Positions 1-11,172 are shown, numbered from the stretch's first letter. The stretch is DNA of 64,000 nt from Odontocerum albicorne (GCA_949825065.1 OX463848.1:39229380-39293379); one strand, 5' to 3'. A program made the numbers and translations. The notes: generated by a model not told the origin, from the sequence alone.

Positions 1-42
1 ATAATTAACAAAATTATTTAATTATTTTGGACTGGACCTTGT

Positions 43-900
43 TTGAAAGAAATGATTTTCTTTATATCTGGTTCTATTTTACTTAATTTAATAAACATAC
101 TCTTCTTCTCAAATTTGGCTTCTTTGGGCCTGGATTACAAAATGGGAAATAAATTGATCAGTATAGTGTGTTATGCCGACGACGCTGCAATATTAACAGA
201 AAGCGAAAATGATCTTCGGAGAATGCTCTAAAAATTTCACCTTGCTTCTAAGAAATACAATATGACGATTTCTGTCAATAAAACAAAGTGCTTAACAATA
301 TCAAAAGAGCCACTCAGATGCAAACTGATCATCGATAACGTACCCATCGAACAAGACATGCGATTCACTTACCTAGGTGTAGAGATCTCCAGCAACAGTG
401 ACCTATATAGTGAAGTACAAGCACAAACTAATAAAGCGACAGCCTTGGCTGGCTGCCTGCGGGATAGTATATGGAGAAACAAACACATGCTAACCGAAAG
501 TAATGTCAGGATATATAAGACATGCGTCCGCCTCATCATGACATATGGGATAGAAGCGAGAGCCGATACCAACAGGAAAAAAACCTTCTCAGAGTGGCGG
601 AAATGAGAACCCTACGCTCCATCGCAGGCAGAACTCTTAGAGATCGGATCAGAAATGAGACGATAAGGTCTATATGTGGTGTTGAAGACAAAGTGAGGTG
701 AGGAAGAAACAGGAGGCGCTTCTGGAGGGATCATGTGGACCGCATGGGGGATACGAGGCTTGCGAAAATTGCTAAGACTGAAAACCCTAACAGCAGGAGA
801 TTACCTGGAAGGCCGCCGAAAAGGTGGAAGGACAGTTGGACGTCATCATCCCAGGACAGCCCACCGTCACAAACAGGTCATACGACCTAAACCAAGAGTA
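43..900 (+). pseudogene. LINE-A reverse transcriptase, broken 3' half
   Basis: C-terminal half of a non-LTR retrotransposon reverse transcriptase. The YADDA palm motif lies at about 172-186 and carries the catalytic Asp pair. It is followed by the usual thumb/connection landmarks FTYLGVEISS, WRNKHM and RIYKTCVR. An in-frame stop falls at 229-231. A frameshift near 590 moves the reading to a frame with MRTLRSIAGRTLRDRIR and, further on, GRPPKRWKDSW, the usual basic tail of this RT type. The 5' end is cut by the window or by truncation. A second copy of the family lies at 50105-50680 on the minus strand. Clade not resolved; the RT call is sure, an active enzyme is excluded. Confidence 0.85.
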
Positions 901-1844
901 AGAAGAAGTAAATTTGGCTGTAGTCGAGTTTCTTTCTATATTTCTTTTTAAGTACACCATTGAAGTCCCTTTCCACACCATCCGATCATCTCAGCTTTGC
1001 TCTCCTCACTATAATACGTCTCATCAGATCGGCGAGAAAAAAGTCTTCATTGCAGATCAAGTGCCTTGCGTGCATTATACGAGTAAGTGCCCAAACCAGT
1101 GCAGTCCAACAATTTTTATAACTTGAAGGCTTCTCCATGGTTGATGAACTAAAAATATGTTTTGCTAGACCGGTTTTGATCTATCATTAGTTTGTTCAAA
1201 GGGGCGTTGGTCCAAAAAGATTGAGATACCCTGAAATACACAATAGAAGCTGTCTTGGTAATAAAGTTACAAGCGATTAGTAAATTTATTTCATCATAAA
1301 TTTTATTTTATTAAACTATTAAAACTATAAGTGTAATAGTAAATTAATGAAAGTGACTTACAAAAGAGGATAAACAGAAAATTCAAAATAAATTTAGTTG
1401 AGTTGAAAACAAAAAGGTTTATTATACACAACACGGCGGGTCATGGAATTTAGTGAGATTGTTTTGCTGTTAACTCAGATAGATGAACGGCTTAAGCCCT
1501 CCTCTGCCGGTGTTCCCTGTTCCCTGTTCCCTATTCCCTGTTCTCCTTTGTGTATTGTATTTGTTGCGCGTTTACAAGCAGAGGACAGCGACAACTTTCG
1601 ACATTATTACGTTGTAAAGCTTTCCGACTGACCTGCTTATTCAGACCTTGTTTAAGGGAACAATTTGTACTTAAGTACACAATCATATATACACTCAATG
1701 GTACATATACAATGACGGATGTTGCTTTGTGCGAAACATTTAAGGAAATGGAAGAGGGAAATGTAAAAATGTAGTTTATTTTATTTTTCAATGGTGGACT
1801 ATTTCGATGTGTCGTGTAACAGACGATTGCTACTTACTATCATG
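901..1844. other. Unassigned AT-rich stretch
   Basis: No feature recognised apart from a short run of TTCCCTG-like units at about 1510-1545. The short open frames here show no familiar motif. Confidence 0.5.
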
Positions 1845-2100
1845 ACATTTCTCTGTTGAGGTAAACAAAGCGGATAGAGCGCTTAGCTATCCTATCTCGG
1901 CATATATCGTTAGCCTCTTCTACACCCATACACCGCCTAATACTTTCTAAGTTTTCTTCTATCAAAATATCATTCATTTGATCTAATTATACTTTTCTAG
2001 GTCTTTCTGTATGACATTTTTCACTTACATTTGTTTTCTTTGTCTTTCTTCATTCATTCGTTCTATATGCTGAAACCATCTCAAGAGTGCTCTTCTTCAT
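1845..2100 (-). mobile_element. LINE-F1 3' end, interrupted
   Basis: Reverse-strand copy of the F1 LINE tail, from the terminal 'cctgtcgaggtaggcaga'-like stretch through the part encoding the basic region and the WFGHVERMNE-like stretch. It stops at 2100 where a LINE-J copy is inserted, and resumes at about 2594 with 'cttactcaacacatca', so the two halves were once contiguous. Too decayed to read as one frame. Confidence 0.7.
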
Positions 2101-2593
2101 TTTATTTATTTATTTATTTTTATATTTAACACTTTTATTTAAATACAATTTGGCGGGCTTATTGCCAGGCAACAATCTTTTCCAACCAACCAGACCGAAG
2201 TAAATGAAGCAAGTTACACGTGGTCGCATAAATCATTCAAATGACTATCCATCCCCACGAAATCCATAAACACGTACGTGAGCATGTACCCACGAACCCC
2301 ACAAAGACGGACAATCACCCGAACATTATTTTTCATATAAAGTGAGATATCATCAATCAAAAGGAAAGGAAGGGATGGTGGAGAGGAAAGCAAAAGAAAA
2401 ATCAGAAATGAAACACATTATTTTACTGACTAGAAATTAAGAGTTTTTTCAGTCGCTTCTTAAAGCATCCCAAGGACGGAGCGAGTCTTATATTGGTTTG
2501 TAACTGATTCCAGAGTCTCACTGCATGGACAGTAAAGGACGACGTAAAAAAAGAGGAGCGGTGAACTGGGAAGGCCAATAGACAATCATCTTA
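2101..2593 (-). mobile_element. LINE-J 5'-truncated copy (ORF end plus 3' UTR)
   Basis: One of five long copies of this family in the window (also near 18.8, 32.1, 55.2 and 58.0 kb). Read on the minus strand it encodes a C-terminus of the type SFTVHAVRLWNQLQTNIR and FKKRLKKLLISSQ-stop. The 3' UTR ends in a small hairpin, AATAAGCCCGCC and a TAAA-type tail. The AVRLWN-LP-IR pattern is known from Jockey/CR1-like LINEs. It lies exactly inside an F1 LINE, with a possible TCAT target duplication. Confidence 0.75.
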
Positions 2594-2640
2594 CTCAACA
2601 CATCAAGCTTATCTTCACTTACGATACCTTATGGCATATT
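2594..2640 (-). mobile_element. LINE-F1 continuation after the LINE-J insert
   Basis: Begins 'cttactcaacacatca', which continues the F1 sequence broken at 2100. Ends at a short tandem repeat. Confidence 0.55.
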
Positions 2641-2735
2641 TAATACCCTATTGTATATTTAATACCCTATTGCATATTTAATACCCTATGACATTTAATA
2701 CCCTATGGCATATTTAATACCCTATGACAGATTTA
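2632..2735. repeat. Short tandem repeat, about 20-bp unit
   Basis: About five imperfect copies of 'catatttaataccctatt', some shortened. Confidence 0.8.
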
Positions 2736-3069
2736 ATGTATCCTTTAACTTGTCGAAAATCGTATATATTTTTGAGAATGTCTTACTATTGTATGCTCTT
2801 TTTTTTTACAGGTAAATGAACTTCTTTTCTACTTGAACACTAACAGGATCCCTTCAGAAGCACATATGACTTACGGACATTAATATTTGGTAACTTTTTC
2901 AATATATTATATTAAAGAATAAATACATAAGCATAAAAAGATTCCTTTTTTTATGTTTTTCCAACTTTTGCTATACCAATTTTTACTATTTCTTCCCATC
3001 TTTTCATTTCAGACATATTTATTTGTTTAGATATCGTTTGTAACTCCTCGTCTCTGTGTGTCAAACTAT

Positions 3070-3185
3070 CTTAATATGCAGGTTCGAGTAAATATGTTTT
3101 ATTGCCCCATTGACTTTGTTAACTACCGCTACGCACCTTTCGATATCTCTCGTAACTCTTCCAGTATCTGAGAAAAACTTGTTAT
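3070..3185 (-). mobile_element. LINE-F1 fragment, RT connection region
   Basis: Contains 'ggttcgagtaaatatg', 'gccccattgactttgtt' and a stretch matching the region found in other F1 copies near 9.05 and 33.1 kb. Probably belongs to the same insertion as 1845-2100. Confidence 0.6.
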
Positions 3186-3294
3186 TTTTTTTAATAAATT
3201 TAATTAGTAGTTTAATATGTGGCTCAATTAAATTAAGAATTTTAGAAGAAACGAGTCATATTTCTTAAAGATTTGATAAGTATAAAAATTAATT

Positions 3295-3870
3295 ATTTAA
3301 AAAGAGGGGTATCGAGCAGTATGAAGTGATATGACACTAAAGAGCTTTGAAATAAATATATTCGAATCGGACAATATTAAAAACTGATAAGATGGTGATA
3401 GTCCACAATAGTATTTTAGTATCAACTTTGATGTATGGGAGTGAAACGTGCATGAAGAAAAATACTGGAAAGAACAGGATAAATTCTATAGAAATACCTA
3501 CAATGCGAAGAATACGTGGAGTGACAATGTATGATATAATTCGGAATGAAGTGATGATAGGTGAACGTTAACTTAATGCTAACTAAGGCTGAAGTAGAGT
3601 ACTCTGATAGTTTGGACACGTGGAATGAATGAATGAAAAAAGACTAGCAAAGCAAATATACAGTACAAATGTGAGTGAAAGGTGTAGCATAGGAATACCA
3701 AAAAAAGTATGATTGAATCAAGTGAATTATATTAAAAAAGGAGTATAAGAAAAACGTAAGAAAAATCGAAAAAAGGCTAAATATGTGTATCAAAATAGGA
3801 AAGTCTGGTTTTCTGTTCTCTCTGCATACCCCAGGAGGGAAACTGAGTGATTTTATGTATGTATTTCTAA
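3295..3870 (+). pseudogene. LINE-F1 RT C-terminal region, decayed
   Basis: Plus-strand F1 copy. 'tttgatgtatgggagtgaaac' near 3428 encodes the LMYGSET motif common to RT C-termini. RRIRGVTMYD- and WFGHVE-like pieces follow, then the tail 'aggaaagtctggt ... ctctctgcat'. Stops and small indels are scattered throughout. Confidence 0.75.
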
Positions 3871-4164
3871 GAAGATAAGTAAATAAGGTATTTCTTTGAA
3901 AAAAAAAATTGTTCCATCAACATGATACAAAATACCCGTTAAAATCTTTGACCCGGAAATGTAGGAGTCGGATGGCTTGCAGAAAGATGAAAAATAACTC
4001 TCATCTGTCGCACTCGCTTGCTGCAAGGGCTATGTACTATGTTCGTGTAGATATGTACAGTTCGATTATTTTTTTTCTCAGTTTGGAGTTGGATATACAA
4101 AATATATAGCACCTGAGTCCTTTGAAATATAGCACCTGAGTTCTTTAAAATAAGCTAAATACTT

Positions 4165-4490
4165 ACATTGAATTTAAAAATTGGCGAGTTGAAAGGAACG
4201 TTGAAAGAAGGATAGTGACAGGGAACAAGGTAAACGGAGCACATATTGTTATACACAACAAGCGCATAATATCAACAATAATAGAAATGACAATACATAA
4301 TAATGTATTGGTGCCAATCTTGGTGTTTGGAAGTGAAACTTGAACTTGTCAGAATAAAGATAAGAGAAAATTTAATGTTATGTATTCTGGATGGGTGTTC
4401 TAAGGAAAATCTGTGGTGTATCAATATTTGAAAGAAGGCGAAATGAAGACGTCTGAAATGAACCTGTGTATAACTACCATCTTGCCATTT
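4165..4490 (+). pseudogene. Diverged LINE remnant, F1-like
   Basis: 'gtattggtgccaatcttgg' and 'gaagtgaaact' give VLVPILVFGSET, followed by a VLRKICGVS-like stretch and RRRNEDVRNE. This is the usual order of an RT C-terminus. It runs directly into the 43-bp minisatellite. Confidence 0.6.
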
Positions 4491-4498
4491 CTTTGTCG

Positions 4499-5052
4499 AT
4501 CTTACTAAATGAATTCTATCAGCTACTTTTGTCGCTCTCACTAAATCTAGTATGAATTCTATCAGCTTCTTTTGACAACACTCTTACTAAATCTAGTATG
4601 AATTCTATCAGCTAATTTTGACGCTCTTACTAAATCTAGTATGAATTCTATCAGCTACTTTTGACGCTTTTACTAAATCTGGTATGAATTCTATCAGCTA
4701 CTTTTTACGCTCTTACTAAATCTAATATGAATTATATCAGCTACTTTTGACGCTCTTACTAAATCTAGTGTGAATTATATCAGCTACTTTTGACGCTCTC
4801 ACTAAATCTAGTATGAATTATATCACCTACTTTTGACGCTCTCACTAAATCTAGTATGAATTATATCACCTACTTTTGACGCTCTAACTAAATCTAGTAT
4901 GAATTCTATCAGCTACTTTTGACACTCTCACTAAATCTAGTATGAATTATATCAGTTACTTTTGACGCTCTTACTTGATCTAGTATGAATTCTATCATCT
5001 ACGTTTGACGCTCTTACTAAATCTAGTATGCATTATATCAGTTACTTTTTAA
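4499..5052. repeat. 43-bp minisatellite, about 13 copies
   Basis: The unit reads roughly 'gacgctcttactaaatctag' then 'tatgaattctatcagctact' then 'ttt'. Copies vary at a few sites: cagc/cacc/cagt, attcta/attata, and tctt/tctc/tcta. The first copy is short. The array follows the end of a LINE remnant. Confidence 0.9.
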
Positions 5053-5755
5053 TTCCAGTTTTATAGTTATATTCTTTAATACCTCTTATGGATTTTGGTA
5101 ATGCATTAAATATTGTAACTTACGAGCTAAGTACAGGAAACTCCATTTTCCAAAAGTCGTTTGCATACTCGTATATGGCATTTTTTCAATCTAAAGTTTC
5201 TTCCTTTTGTTTCATAAGTGCTTGTTTCAACGACGCAGTCGTTCCGAAATTACAAAAGGAATGTTTGTCGTATAGTTGAAGACAAGATATAACATTTTAC
5301 AATAATATTCAAACTATTCTGATTATTGCTCATTATAACATCACATACGAGTATTGTTGACAACAATTTATGTAATAATTTCGCTAGTAATATGGGTATG
5401 ACAATTTTAGTGAATTGATTTCCCTTACGAATCAACTCGAAAACAGTTCAAAATATGATTTTTTGTTTAAAATTTATGGCGATCGCTATTAATGATTTCC
5501 TGTTGAAAGCTAGTTAACCTTCACTGACGTAATTTTGCTATTGAATATTTTTTTCTAATTTTGCAAATGTTTATAGCTGTCAAACGCGAGTTGACAATGG
5601 TGTTGAAACGATCAATTAATTTATATTACCTCTTACAACGAACCACAGACTAAATAACTTAAAGTGTCATTTAACTGATGAAGTAAAATAATTTAAAAAT
5701 ATTACAGGAGTTAAGTCAAAACCAACGCAGAAAGGCTGAAATGAGCTGAATTAAG
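5053..5755. other. Unassigned stretch
   Basis: No recognisable element or gene. Contains TACTCGTA-type octamers near 5166 and 5346. Confidence 0.4.
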
Positions 5756-6135
5756 GCTGTAAAATGCGAGCATTGAAAACAAATTATGGGGTGAAAATGT
5801 ATGTTAGAATACGAATTGAACTGATTAGAAATTAATACGAACTTAAGGCTGATTCACGAGTATTAAGTAAGATGAAGTAAAACACTCTGAAATGGTTTGG
5901 GAATGTCGAAAAAATGAATGAAGAAAGGTTAACAAAACAAATATACAGCGCAAATGTGAGTAGAATGTGGGCAAGAGGAAGACCAAGGAGAGTATAGTTG
6001 AATCAAGTGAATGCTATTTAGAAAGAAGTTAACGGAGAAATCGTAGGATTTGTATAAGAAGGTGTATAGATGTGTGTTGATATAGAAAAGTCTGGTGCTT
6101 CTCTGCCTACCCTGACAAGGAAAATACATAATTGG
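5756..6135 (+). pseudogene. LINE-F1 3' end
   Basis: Reads through the F1 landmarks 'gaatgtcgaaaaaatgaatg', 'acaaaacaaatatacagcgc', 'aagaccaaggagagta' and the terminal 'ctctgcctaccctgacaagg'. Stops and indels abolish coding. It ends about 55 bp before the 39-bp minisatellite. Confidence 0.75.
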
Positions 6136-6190
6136 TGTGGATTATACCGTTCTATCTCAACATACTTGACCAAATAATTAACTAGCTAAT

Positions 6191-6724
6191 CCCTTTATCA
6201 TGTGGTGTTTCATGTTCATTATATCATATCCCTTTATCATGTGGTGTTTCATGTTCATTATATAATATCCCTTTATCATGTGGTGTTTCATGTTCATTAT
6301 ATCATATCCCTTTATCATGTGATGTTTCATGTTCATTATATCATACCCCTTTATCATGTGGTGTTTCGTGTTCATTATATCATATCCCTTTATCATGTGG
6401 TGTTTCATGTTCATTATATCATATCCCTTTATCATGTGGTGTTTCGTGTTCATTATATCATATCCCTTTATCATGTGGTGTTTCATGTTCATTATATCAT
6501 ATCCCTTTATCATGTGGTGTCTCATGTTCATTATATCATATCCCTTTATCATGTGGTGTTTCATGTTCATTATATCATATCCCTTTATCATGTTCATTAT
6601 ATCATATCCCTTTATCATGTGGTGTTTCGTGTTCATTATATCATATCCCTTTATCATGTGGTGTTTCATGTTCATTATATCATATCCCTTTATCATGTGG
6701 TGTTTCATGTTCATTATATCATAC
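6191..6724. repeat. 39-bp minisatellite, 13 full units plus one 27-bp unit
   Basis: The unit is 'ccctttatcatgtggtgttt' followed by 'catgttcattatatcatat'. The span fits 13 x 39 + 27 bp; the short unit near 6583-6609 lacks 12 bp. Because 39 is a multiple of three, long open frames exist on both strands (VVFHVHYIISLYH forward, GYDIMNMKHHMIK reverse). These are products of the repeat, not evidence for a protein. Confidence 0.95.
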
Positions 6725-6734
6725 ATATTATTGA

Positions 6735-6935
6735 TACTTACTGATAAATCCTTAATGGTCATACGATACCCGAAGGTAGTGGCTGCTCTGGTAGGCCGAT
6801 TATCAGTGATAACGACCAATTGAAGCATTTCATTGAGAATAACCAGCGTTCTGACACGAGAGATTGCTGAGTTTCTGAAAATATTGATAACGACTATCCA
6901 CAAGCGTTTGGTGCAATTTTGTGTTTGAATTTGTC
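6735..6935 (+). pseudogene. Mariner transposase N-terminal remnant
   Basis: The plus strand reads GRPIISDNDQLKHFIENN, then QRSDTREIAEFLKI and TTIHKRLVQF. This matches the second helix-turn-helix of Mos1/mariner transposases (the -GRP-...-D-L-..-TRE+AE-L-+...T+--+L pattern). A stop follows directly and no catalytic domain is present. A sister remnant with the same TREI(S/A)E(F/L)LKI segment lies at 15625-15850. Confidence is in the family, not function. Confidence 0.7.
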
Positions 6936-7570
6936 CTAAAATACGATTTTATATTTTGGCAAAACCCAATAAACATTTAAATAAATCGAAAATCTTTTAC
7001 TTTTTGTCGAATGTAGTATATTTACTTTGAACCAAGTTTCGTCGTCAGGACACGTTCACCGGTAACGGAATGACGCGATAAAAATTCAATAAAAATCCTT
7101 CAATTATCCTGTCTGAAGGGAGTACAGATCCTGCCGAAGGATCTGTAAAGGTATGCACACGACTTGGTGCTTGATTAAAGACATAACGGGGTCCGAACAA
7201 GATTACGCGGGCGGAGGGTGAGGCCGTAAAATGACCATAAAACCCTTGGATCCCCTCATTACTTTGATGACCAGTCCTAAAAAGGCTATGTCAGCAGTTT
7301 CCACTTTATCACTTTCCTAATTCCGGACCAGAATCATCCAGGATAATGCAATCAGCGATGCTGCCAGGGCTTTGACCCCTTCGCATCCGAAACGGTGCGT
7401 GATAGAGATCAAACCTTCAACGACAAAGTTATATTTGATGTTCAATCGAAGCTCTTGTCTTTCAAATCTTAATTTAAGCATTGTAAATGTTAAATACCAT
7501 ATGTGGCTACTTTGAATCTACATAAAAAATTAATGATTTACATAGAAGAATATTTTTGCACTGAAAAGAC
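6936..7570. other. Unassigned, locally GC-richer stretch
   Basis: About 7100-7440 is less AT-rich than its surroundings ('gcgggcggagggtgaggccg'), with no frame or repeat I recognise. Confidence 0.35.
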
Positions 7571-7574
7571 CGAA

Positions 7575-7775
7575 AAGTGTGGACAGAAAAACGTCTGATG
7601 ACTCGCGCTCTATTGATCAGGGTGTCTCGACTGGGGGGATGTTATGAGATGAGCCCAGACCTTTTGATAGCTTCCCTGTTAAATTTATTTTCTTCTCCAT
7701 TATCTTGAAATATATATGCAATTTCTGGATATATGTATATACTCGTATTTAAATTCTACGAGTATGTTGTTGTCA
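7575..7775 (+). mobile_element. Family C retroelement 3' end
   Basis: Shares 'gggatgttatgagatgagcc' and 'cagaccttttgatagcttcc' with copies at 24395 (+), 29388 (-) and 30207 (-). No protein recognised. Confidence 0.6.
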
Positions 7776-7795
7776 ATAAATCTCGTTATCAATAA

Positions 7796-7842
7796 CACAT
7801 AGAATTAGTGTGGGATGGATGAAGTTTAGATCAATGACGGGA
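7796..7842 (+). mobile_element. LINE-R fragment, forward
   Basis: Reads RISVGWMKFRSMTG, the peptide found within the RT pseudogene at 13382-14300. It abuts a reverse-oriented LINE-R 3' end at 7843. Confidence 0.65.
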
Positions 7843-8158
7843 ATCCCAACTCATTGTCTGCGAATACTGTTGGGGTCAGCTCTCCTCGTCCTCAGGTTGT
7901 ATGCTCTTCTGTCCCGGACTACGTCCCCCAGGCCGTGCCTCTGCATCAGGTTATCTTTTTGCACCACCCATGAATTCTTTGGCTTTCCTCTGGTTGTTAT
8001 TCGAGGAAGATCCATGGAGATTGCCTGGTTCACAATGTGATCGGGTGCTCTGCGTCCAACGTGCCCATACCATCTCAATCGCCTCTCCTCCATCTTGCTG
8101 TTGATGTCTGTAACACCCAGGCTTCCACGAATGCGTGAGCTTCTTATTTTGTCTTTTA
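7843..8158 (-). pseudogene. LINE-R RT C-terminus
   Basis: About 105 open codons on the minus strand encode KDKIRSSRIRGSLGVTD, MEERRLRWYGHVGRRAP and TTRGKPKNSWVVQKDN, ending RRADPNSIRRQ. This is the post-palm tail of an RTE-like LINE. Unlike the 13.4-kb copy, the YGHVGRR junction is in frame here. The 5' side is cut by F1 sequence. Confidence 0.8.
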
Positions 8159-8159
8159 G

Positions 8160-8330
8160 AAAGACCAAGTAGTGTATGGTTCGATAAAGTGAATATTTGA
8201 AATGAAGGAAACGTGAAAGTCAGAGAACTCGTATAAATTGTATGAGATGGAGTATGAAAAAAAGGCGAAGGATGCGTGGCGAGATAAGAAAGTCTGGCTC
8301 CCTGTCCTTTCAGTCTAGCCCGACAGAAAA
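8160..8330 (+). mobile_element. LINE-F1 3' end fragment
   Basis: Contains 'agaccaagtagtgtatggtt', 'aagtgaatatttgaaatgaa' and the terminal 'gaaagtctggctccctgtcc'. Confidence 0.65.
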
Positions 8331-8334
8331 ATGC

Positions 8335-8515
8335 TGAATATTCTCGATGAGATAAGAGACAGTGGCGGGACAGTTAAATATATCATAACATACAATGATG
8401 TCAGTGAATTTTGCGTTTATTTCTCACGTTCAACCAATTCAGCTCTGGTATTAAGTGATGTGATCGTACTTTCTAAGGTTAAATATAAATCAAATCTTAG
8501 ACAAAAATTTTGAAG
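8335..8515 (+). repeat. Unclassified dispersed repeat, copy 1
   Basis: About 165 bp aligns by eye with 17487-17650: both have 'agtggcgggacagtt'/'gcagcggggcagtt', 'cacgttcaaccaatt'/'aacgttcaaccagtg', 'gtgatgtgatcgtactttct' and 'ggttaaa', in the same order. No coding signal. Confidence 0.6.
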
Positions 8516-9041
8516 ACGCTATAATTTGCCCATGTGTTCCTCTGTAACATTTAAATAACAGACGTTCGCACAGTTCAAAATTGGAAAGAGCAGATATTGC
8601 ATTATATTTGAAGGGTACGTTACATACGAAAAAAAATCTTTGGGTTAGTTTAAACTGTCAACGAAACGGTTAAGTAAATTTTTTAAGCTCAGAAAATATG
8701 GATGTTAATGGGTTGACTGACTTATTCCCCTGCCCCGGTTTAATTCGGAGTAATTAAGAAACGAGTACATATAACATGCTCGCTTGTTAACCGAATTGAT
8801 TCGCCTGTAAATATTTCAAGTTAACTTGTCTAATTTGGCATCTCATAAGCTACGCTCTTTGAAGAAAGTTTATTTCCCGAACTTGTGTTGTGTGTATGAA
8901 CTTGTTCTTATTCGCATGTTAATTAGTACTTCATGTTGCTTCAAGTTAAACATTTCATTTCATAACATTTTATACCAAACATCATTAGAAATTTGCTGTT
9001 TGAGAAATATGTTTTCAGACTGTAGACAGATTGGATCAAGT
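8516..9041. other. Unassigned stretch
   Basis: No feature recognised. Confidence 0.4.
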
Positions 9042-9565
9042 CGAGGAATTCTGCTTTTTGGGTAGTATTTTCACAGATGATGGAAGAGTTAAAAGGCGTA
9101 TTGAATGGTGTGTAGAAATAGGAAACAAAGTCAATAGGGCACAAAACAAATATACTCGAACCGGACAGTATCAAAATGTGCTAAGATGATTGTCAACAGT
9201 ATGTTGGTGCCAACTTGATGATTGGAAATTTAACGTGGACGTAGAAAACAACTGAGAAGAGCCGGGTAAATGGTGTAGAAATACGAGCGCTGAGAAGAAT
9301 ACACGGAGTGACTATGTATGACAGAATACAGAATGATGTGATTAAAGATAAATAGGAACCTTACGGCTGATGAGTTAAGTAAGATGAAAAAGCGTAGTTT
9401 GAGTTGGTTTGGACATGTGGAACGAATAAATTAAGAGAAATTAACAAAACAGATATGTAGTGTAAATGTGAGAAGAAGACCAAGGAAAGAATGGTTTGAT
9501 CAAGTGAATTATATTCTGAATTAAGGAAACTTAGAAAGTCCGAGAAATCGTTCAAGTTGTTTGAA
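9042..9565 (+). pseudogene. LINE-F1 RT C-terminal region
   Basis: One of the more complete F1 copies. It encodes GSIFTDDGRVKRRIEWCVEIGNK, then a VPT..-like stretch, RALRRIHGVTMYDRIQND, WFGHVERI and RRRPRKEWFDQVN, broken by stops and indels. The G-IFTDDG...I--C+ pattern is the usual segment after the RT palm. Related copies occur throughout the window. Confidence 0.8.
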
Positions 9566-9944
9566 GTATTCTGTTACTTTTCTACTTAATTTAATATACT
9601 CGTATTATTGAAAGTCTCCCAAAATTTGGTGACTTGCCATTTGTATGACGTCAGCTGAAAGTGACGGACAAGGCACATCCCCTAGCAGTGAAGGGGTGTG
9701 TCCTGCGAGTGACACTTGAGGGGTGATTCATATATTACCATGCATAAAGAAACCAGCGGCTTTCAAACATGGGTTCGATAAATTGTTTTAATTAGTCTAA
9801 AAAAAAATCATTCCATATAAGCGTGTTTTCTGTTCTTACCTTTTCCCAAATATTGCAGAACAGGTATATATTATATTCGTTATTTTTTTTACAAATATCA
9901 TACATATAATACATACCATCAGGCTACATACAATTTCGCTGTTG
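9566..9944. other. Unassigned stretch
   Basis: No feature recognised. One TACTCGTA octamer near 9597. Confidence 0.4.
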
Positions 9945-10475
9945 GGGTATTCAGAGAGGACATAACGCCATACTCTCCTATCTTGACACACTTCGTTAGC
10001 CTCTTCTACATCCATATACCTTCTCATGTAACTTATACGATTTATCTTACTTTCTTATTTTCCTTCTTTTAGAATAGCATTCTCTTGATCCAACCGTACC
10101 TTCCTTGGTCTTTCTCTCGCACACCTTCCACTCACATTTGCACTATATATGTATATTTGTTTTGTTAGTCTTCATTTATTCGTTTTATATGCCCAAATTA
10201 TCTCGGCATTCTCTTCTTCGTCTTCGTATTCTGTCACATAATTTCTTACTCTATCATACATCATCAAGCAATGTATTCTTCTCAATGCACGCATTTCTAC
10301 AACATTTATTCGGCTCCTCTCAGTCTTTTTTCATGTCCACGTTTCATTCCCATGCATAAAAGTTGGCACCAAAATATTATATGAACAGATTTTGATACTG
10401 TCCGGTTCGATTATATATGTTTTAGTGCCCCATTGATTTAGTTTTACGAATATCAAAACATCGAAAACGTCCTTA
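9945..10475 (-). pseudogene. LINE-F1 3' end
   Basis: Long minus-strand F1 copy running from the terminal CYQDR.. region (CQDRRVWRYVLSEYPNSE is readable near 9950-10000) back through the basic stretch and 'tatcatacatcatcaagcaa' to 'tttgatactgtccggttcga'. Broken frames. Confidence 0.75.
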
Positions 10476-10538
10476 TATTGCGGAAATGATTTAATAAAAT
10501 TAAGAATATTTTATATTTATTCCACTATTTTTATCACA

Positions 10539-10642
10539 TTAATCCCCTGCGACACGTGTTTCTACCTCCTGTCTCGAGGTTCTCTTCATGCGGGATGGAT
10601 CTCAATGTAGGAGGTAGAAAGAAGCACTTGTCGTGGGGTTAA
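10539..10642. mobile_element. TTAA-flanked hairpin MITE
   Basis: TTAA at both ends (10539-10542, 10639-10642). Inner arms are inverted: 'TCCCCTGCGACACGTGTTTC' against reverse-complemented 'CCCCACGACAAGTGCTTC', with a second matching block CTACCTCC. Size about 100 bp. TTAA duplication suggests mobilisation by a piggyBac-type transposase. Confidence 0.65.
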
Positions 10643-11124
10643 TGTAATTAAGTCGTTAAATTAAGTAACAAAATGATTTATTGTTAAATAATTTAATATG
10701 GCGTCCCACCAAATACTAGCCGAAACCTTTGATAAATGATAAAATGTATGCTTCAATAACGTCTTCAATCCTTCAAAGAAGGATATAAATCGAAAAAGTC
10801 ACCATCAAAGTGAAAAGAGGAAGAAACCAAATTGTTACATAAAGTAAAATAATTTTATAAAAGATTTTCCTTGTTTCAAAGAAATTCAATACTCCTTGTT
10901 TAATAGAAGTTCGATGGTATCCAACTTTGAAAAATAGATATAATAATATACGAGTATATATTAAGGAGTATTTTCAACGACGAAATGCGTTTCTCCATGA
11001 TTCTATATTCTTGCCCTCTCCCAAGTCCCTCCCTGTTTTCAATCTTTGGAGAAATTATTTATATTTGACACATAAATTTTATTATACTTTTTGTGGTAAA
11101 TTTTTTTATTTTCCTTTTTTTTGA
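10643..11124. other. Unassigned stretch
   Basis: No feature recognised. Confidence 0.4.
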
Positions 11125-11172
11125 GCTTATTGAGTCATCTACCAGGCAACTCTGGTAGATGACTCAATAAGC
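11125..11172. repeat. Perfect 21-bp inverted repeat with 6-nt loop
   Basis: Arms at 11125-11145 and 11152-11172 are exact reverse complements, separated by 'gcaact'. Each arm contains TGAGTCA/TGACTCA. A third partial copy (GATGACTCAAAAAG) follows at about 11186. Confidence 0.9.

Noticed and set aside
6178..6903. Long open frames (up to 241 codons) on both strands over the 39-bp repeat
   Set aside because: The unit length is a multiple of three, so any stop-free frame stays open; the products are exact 13-residue repeats on both strands.
7800..8170. 5' inversion (twin priming) of one LINE-R copy
   Set aside because: The inverted scrap lies on the 3' side, which twin priming does not produce.
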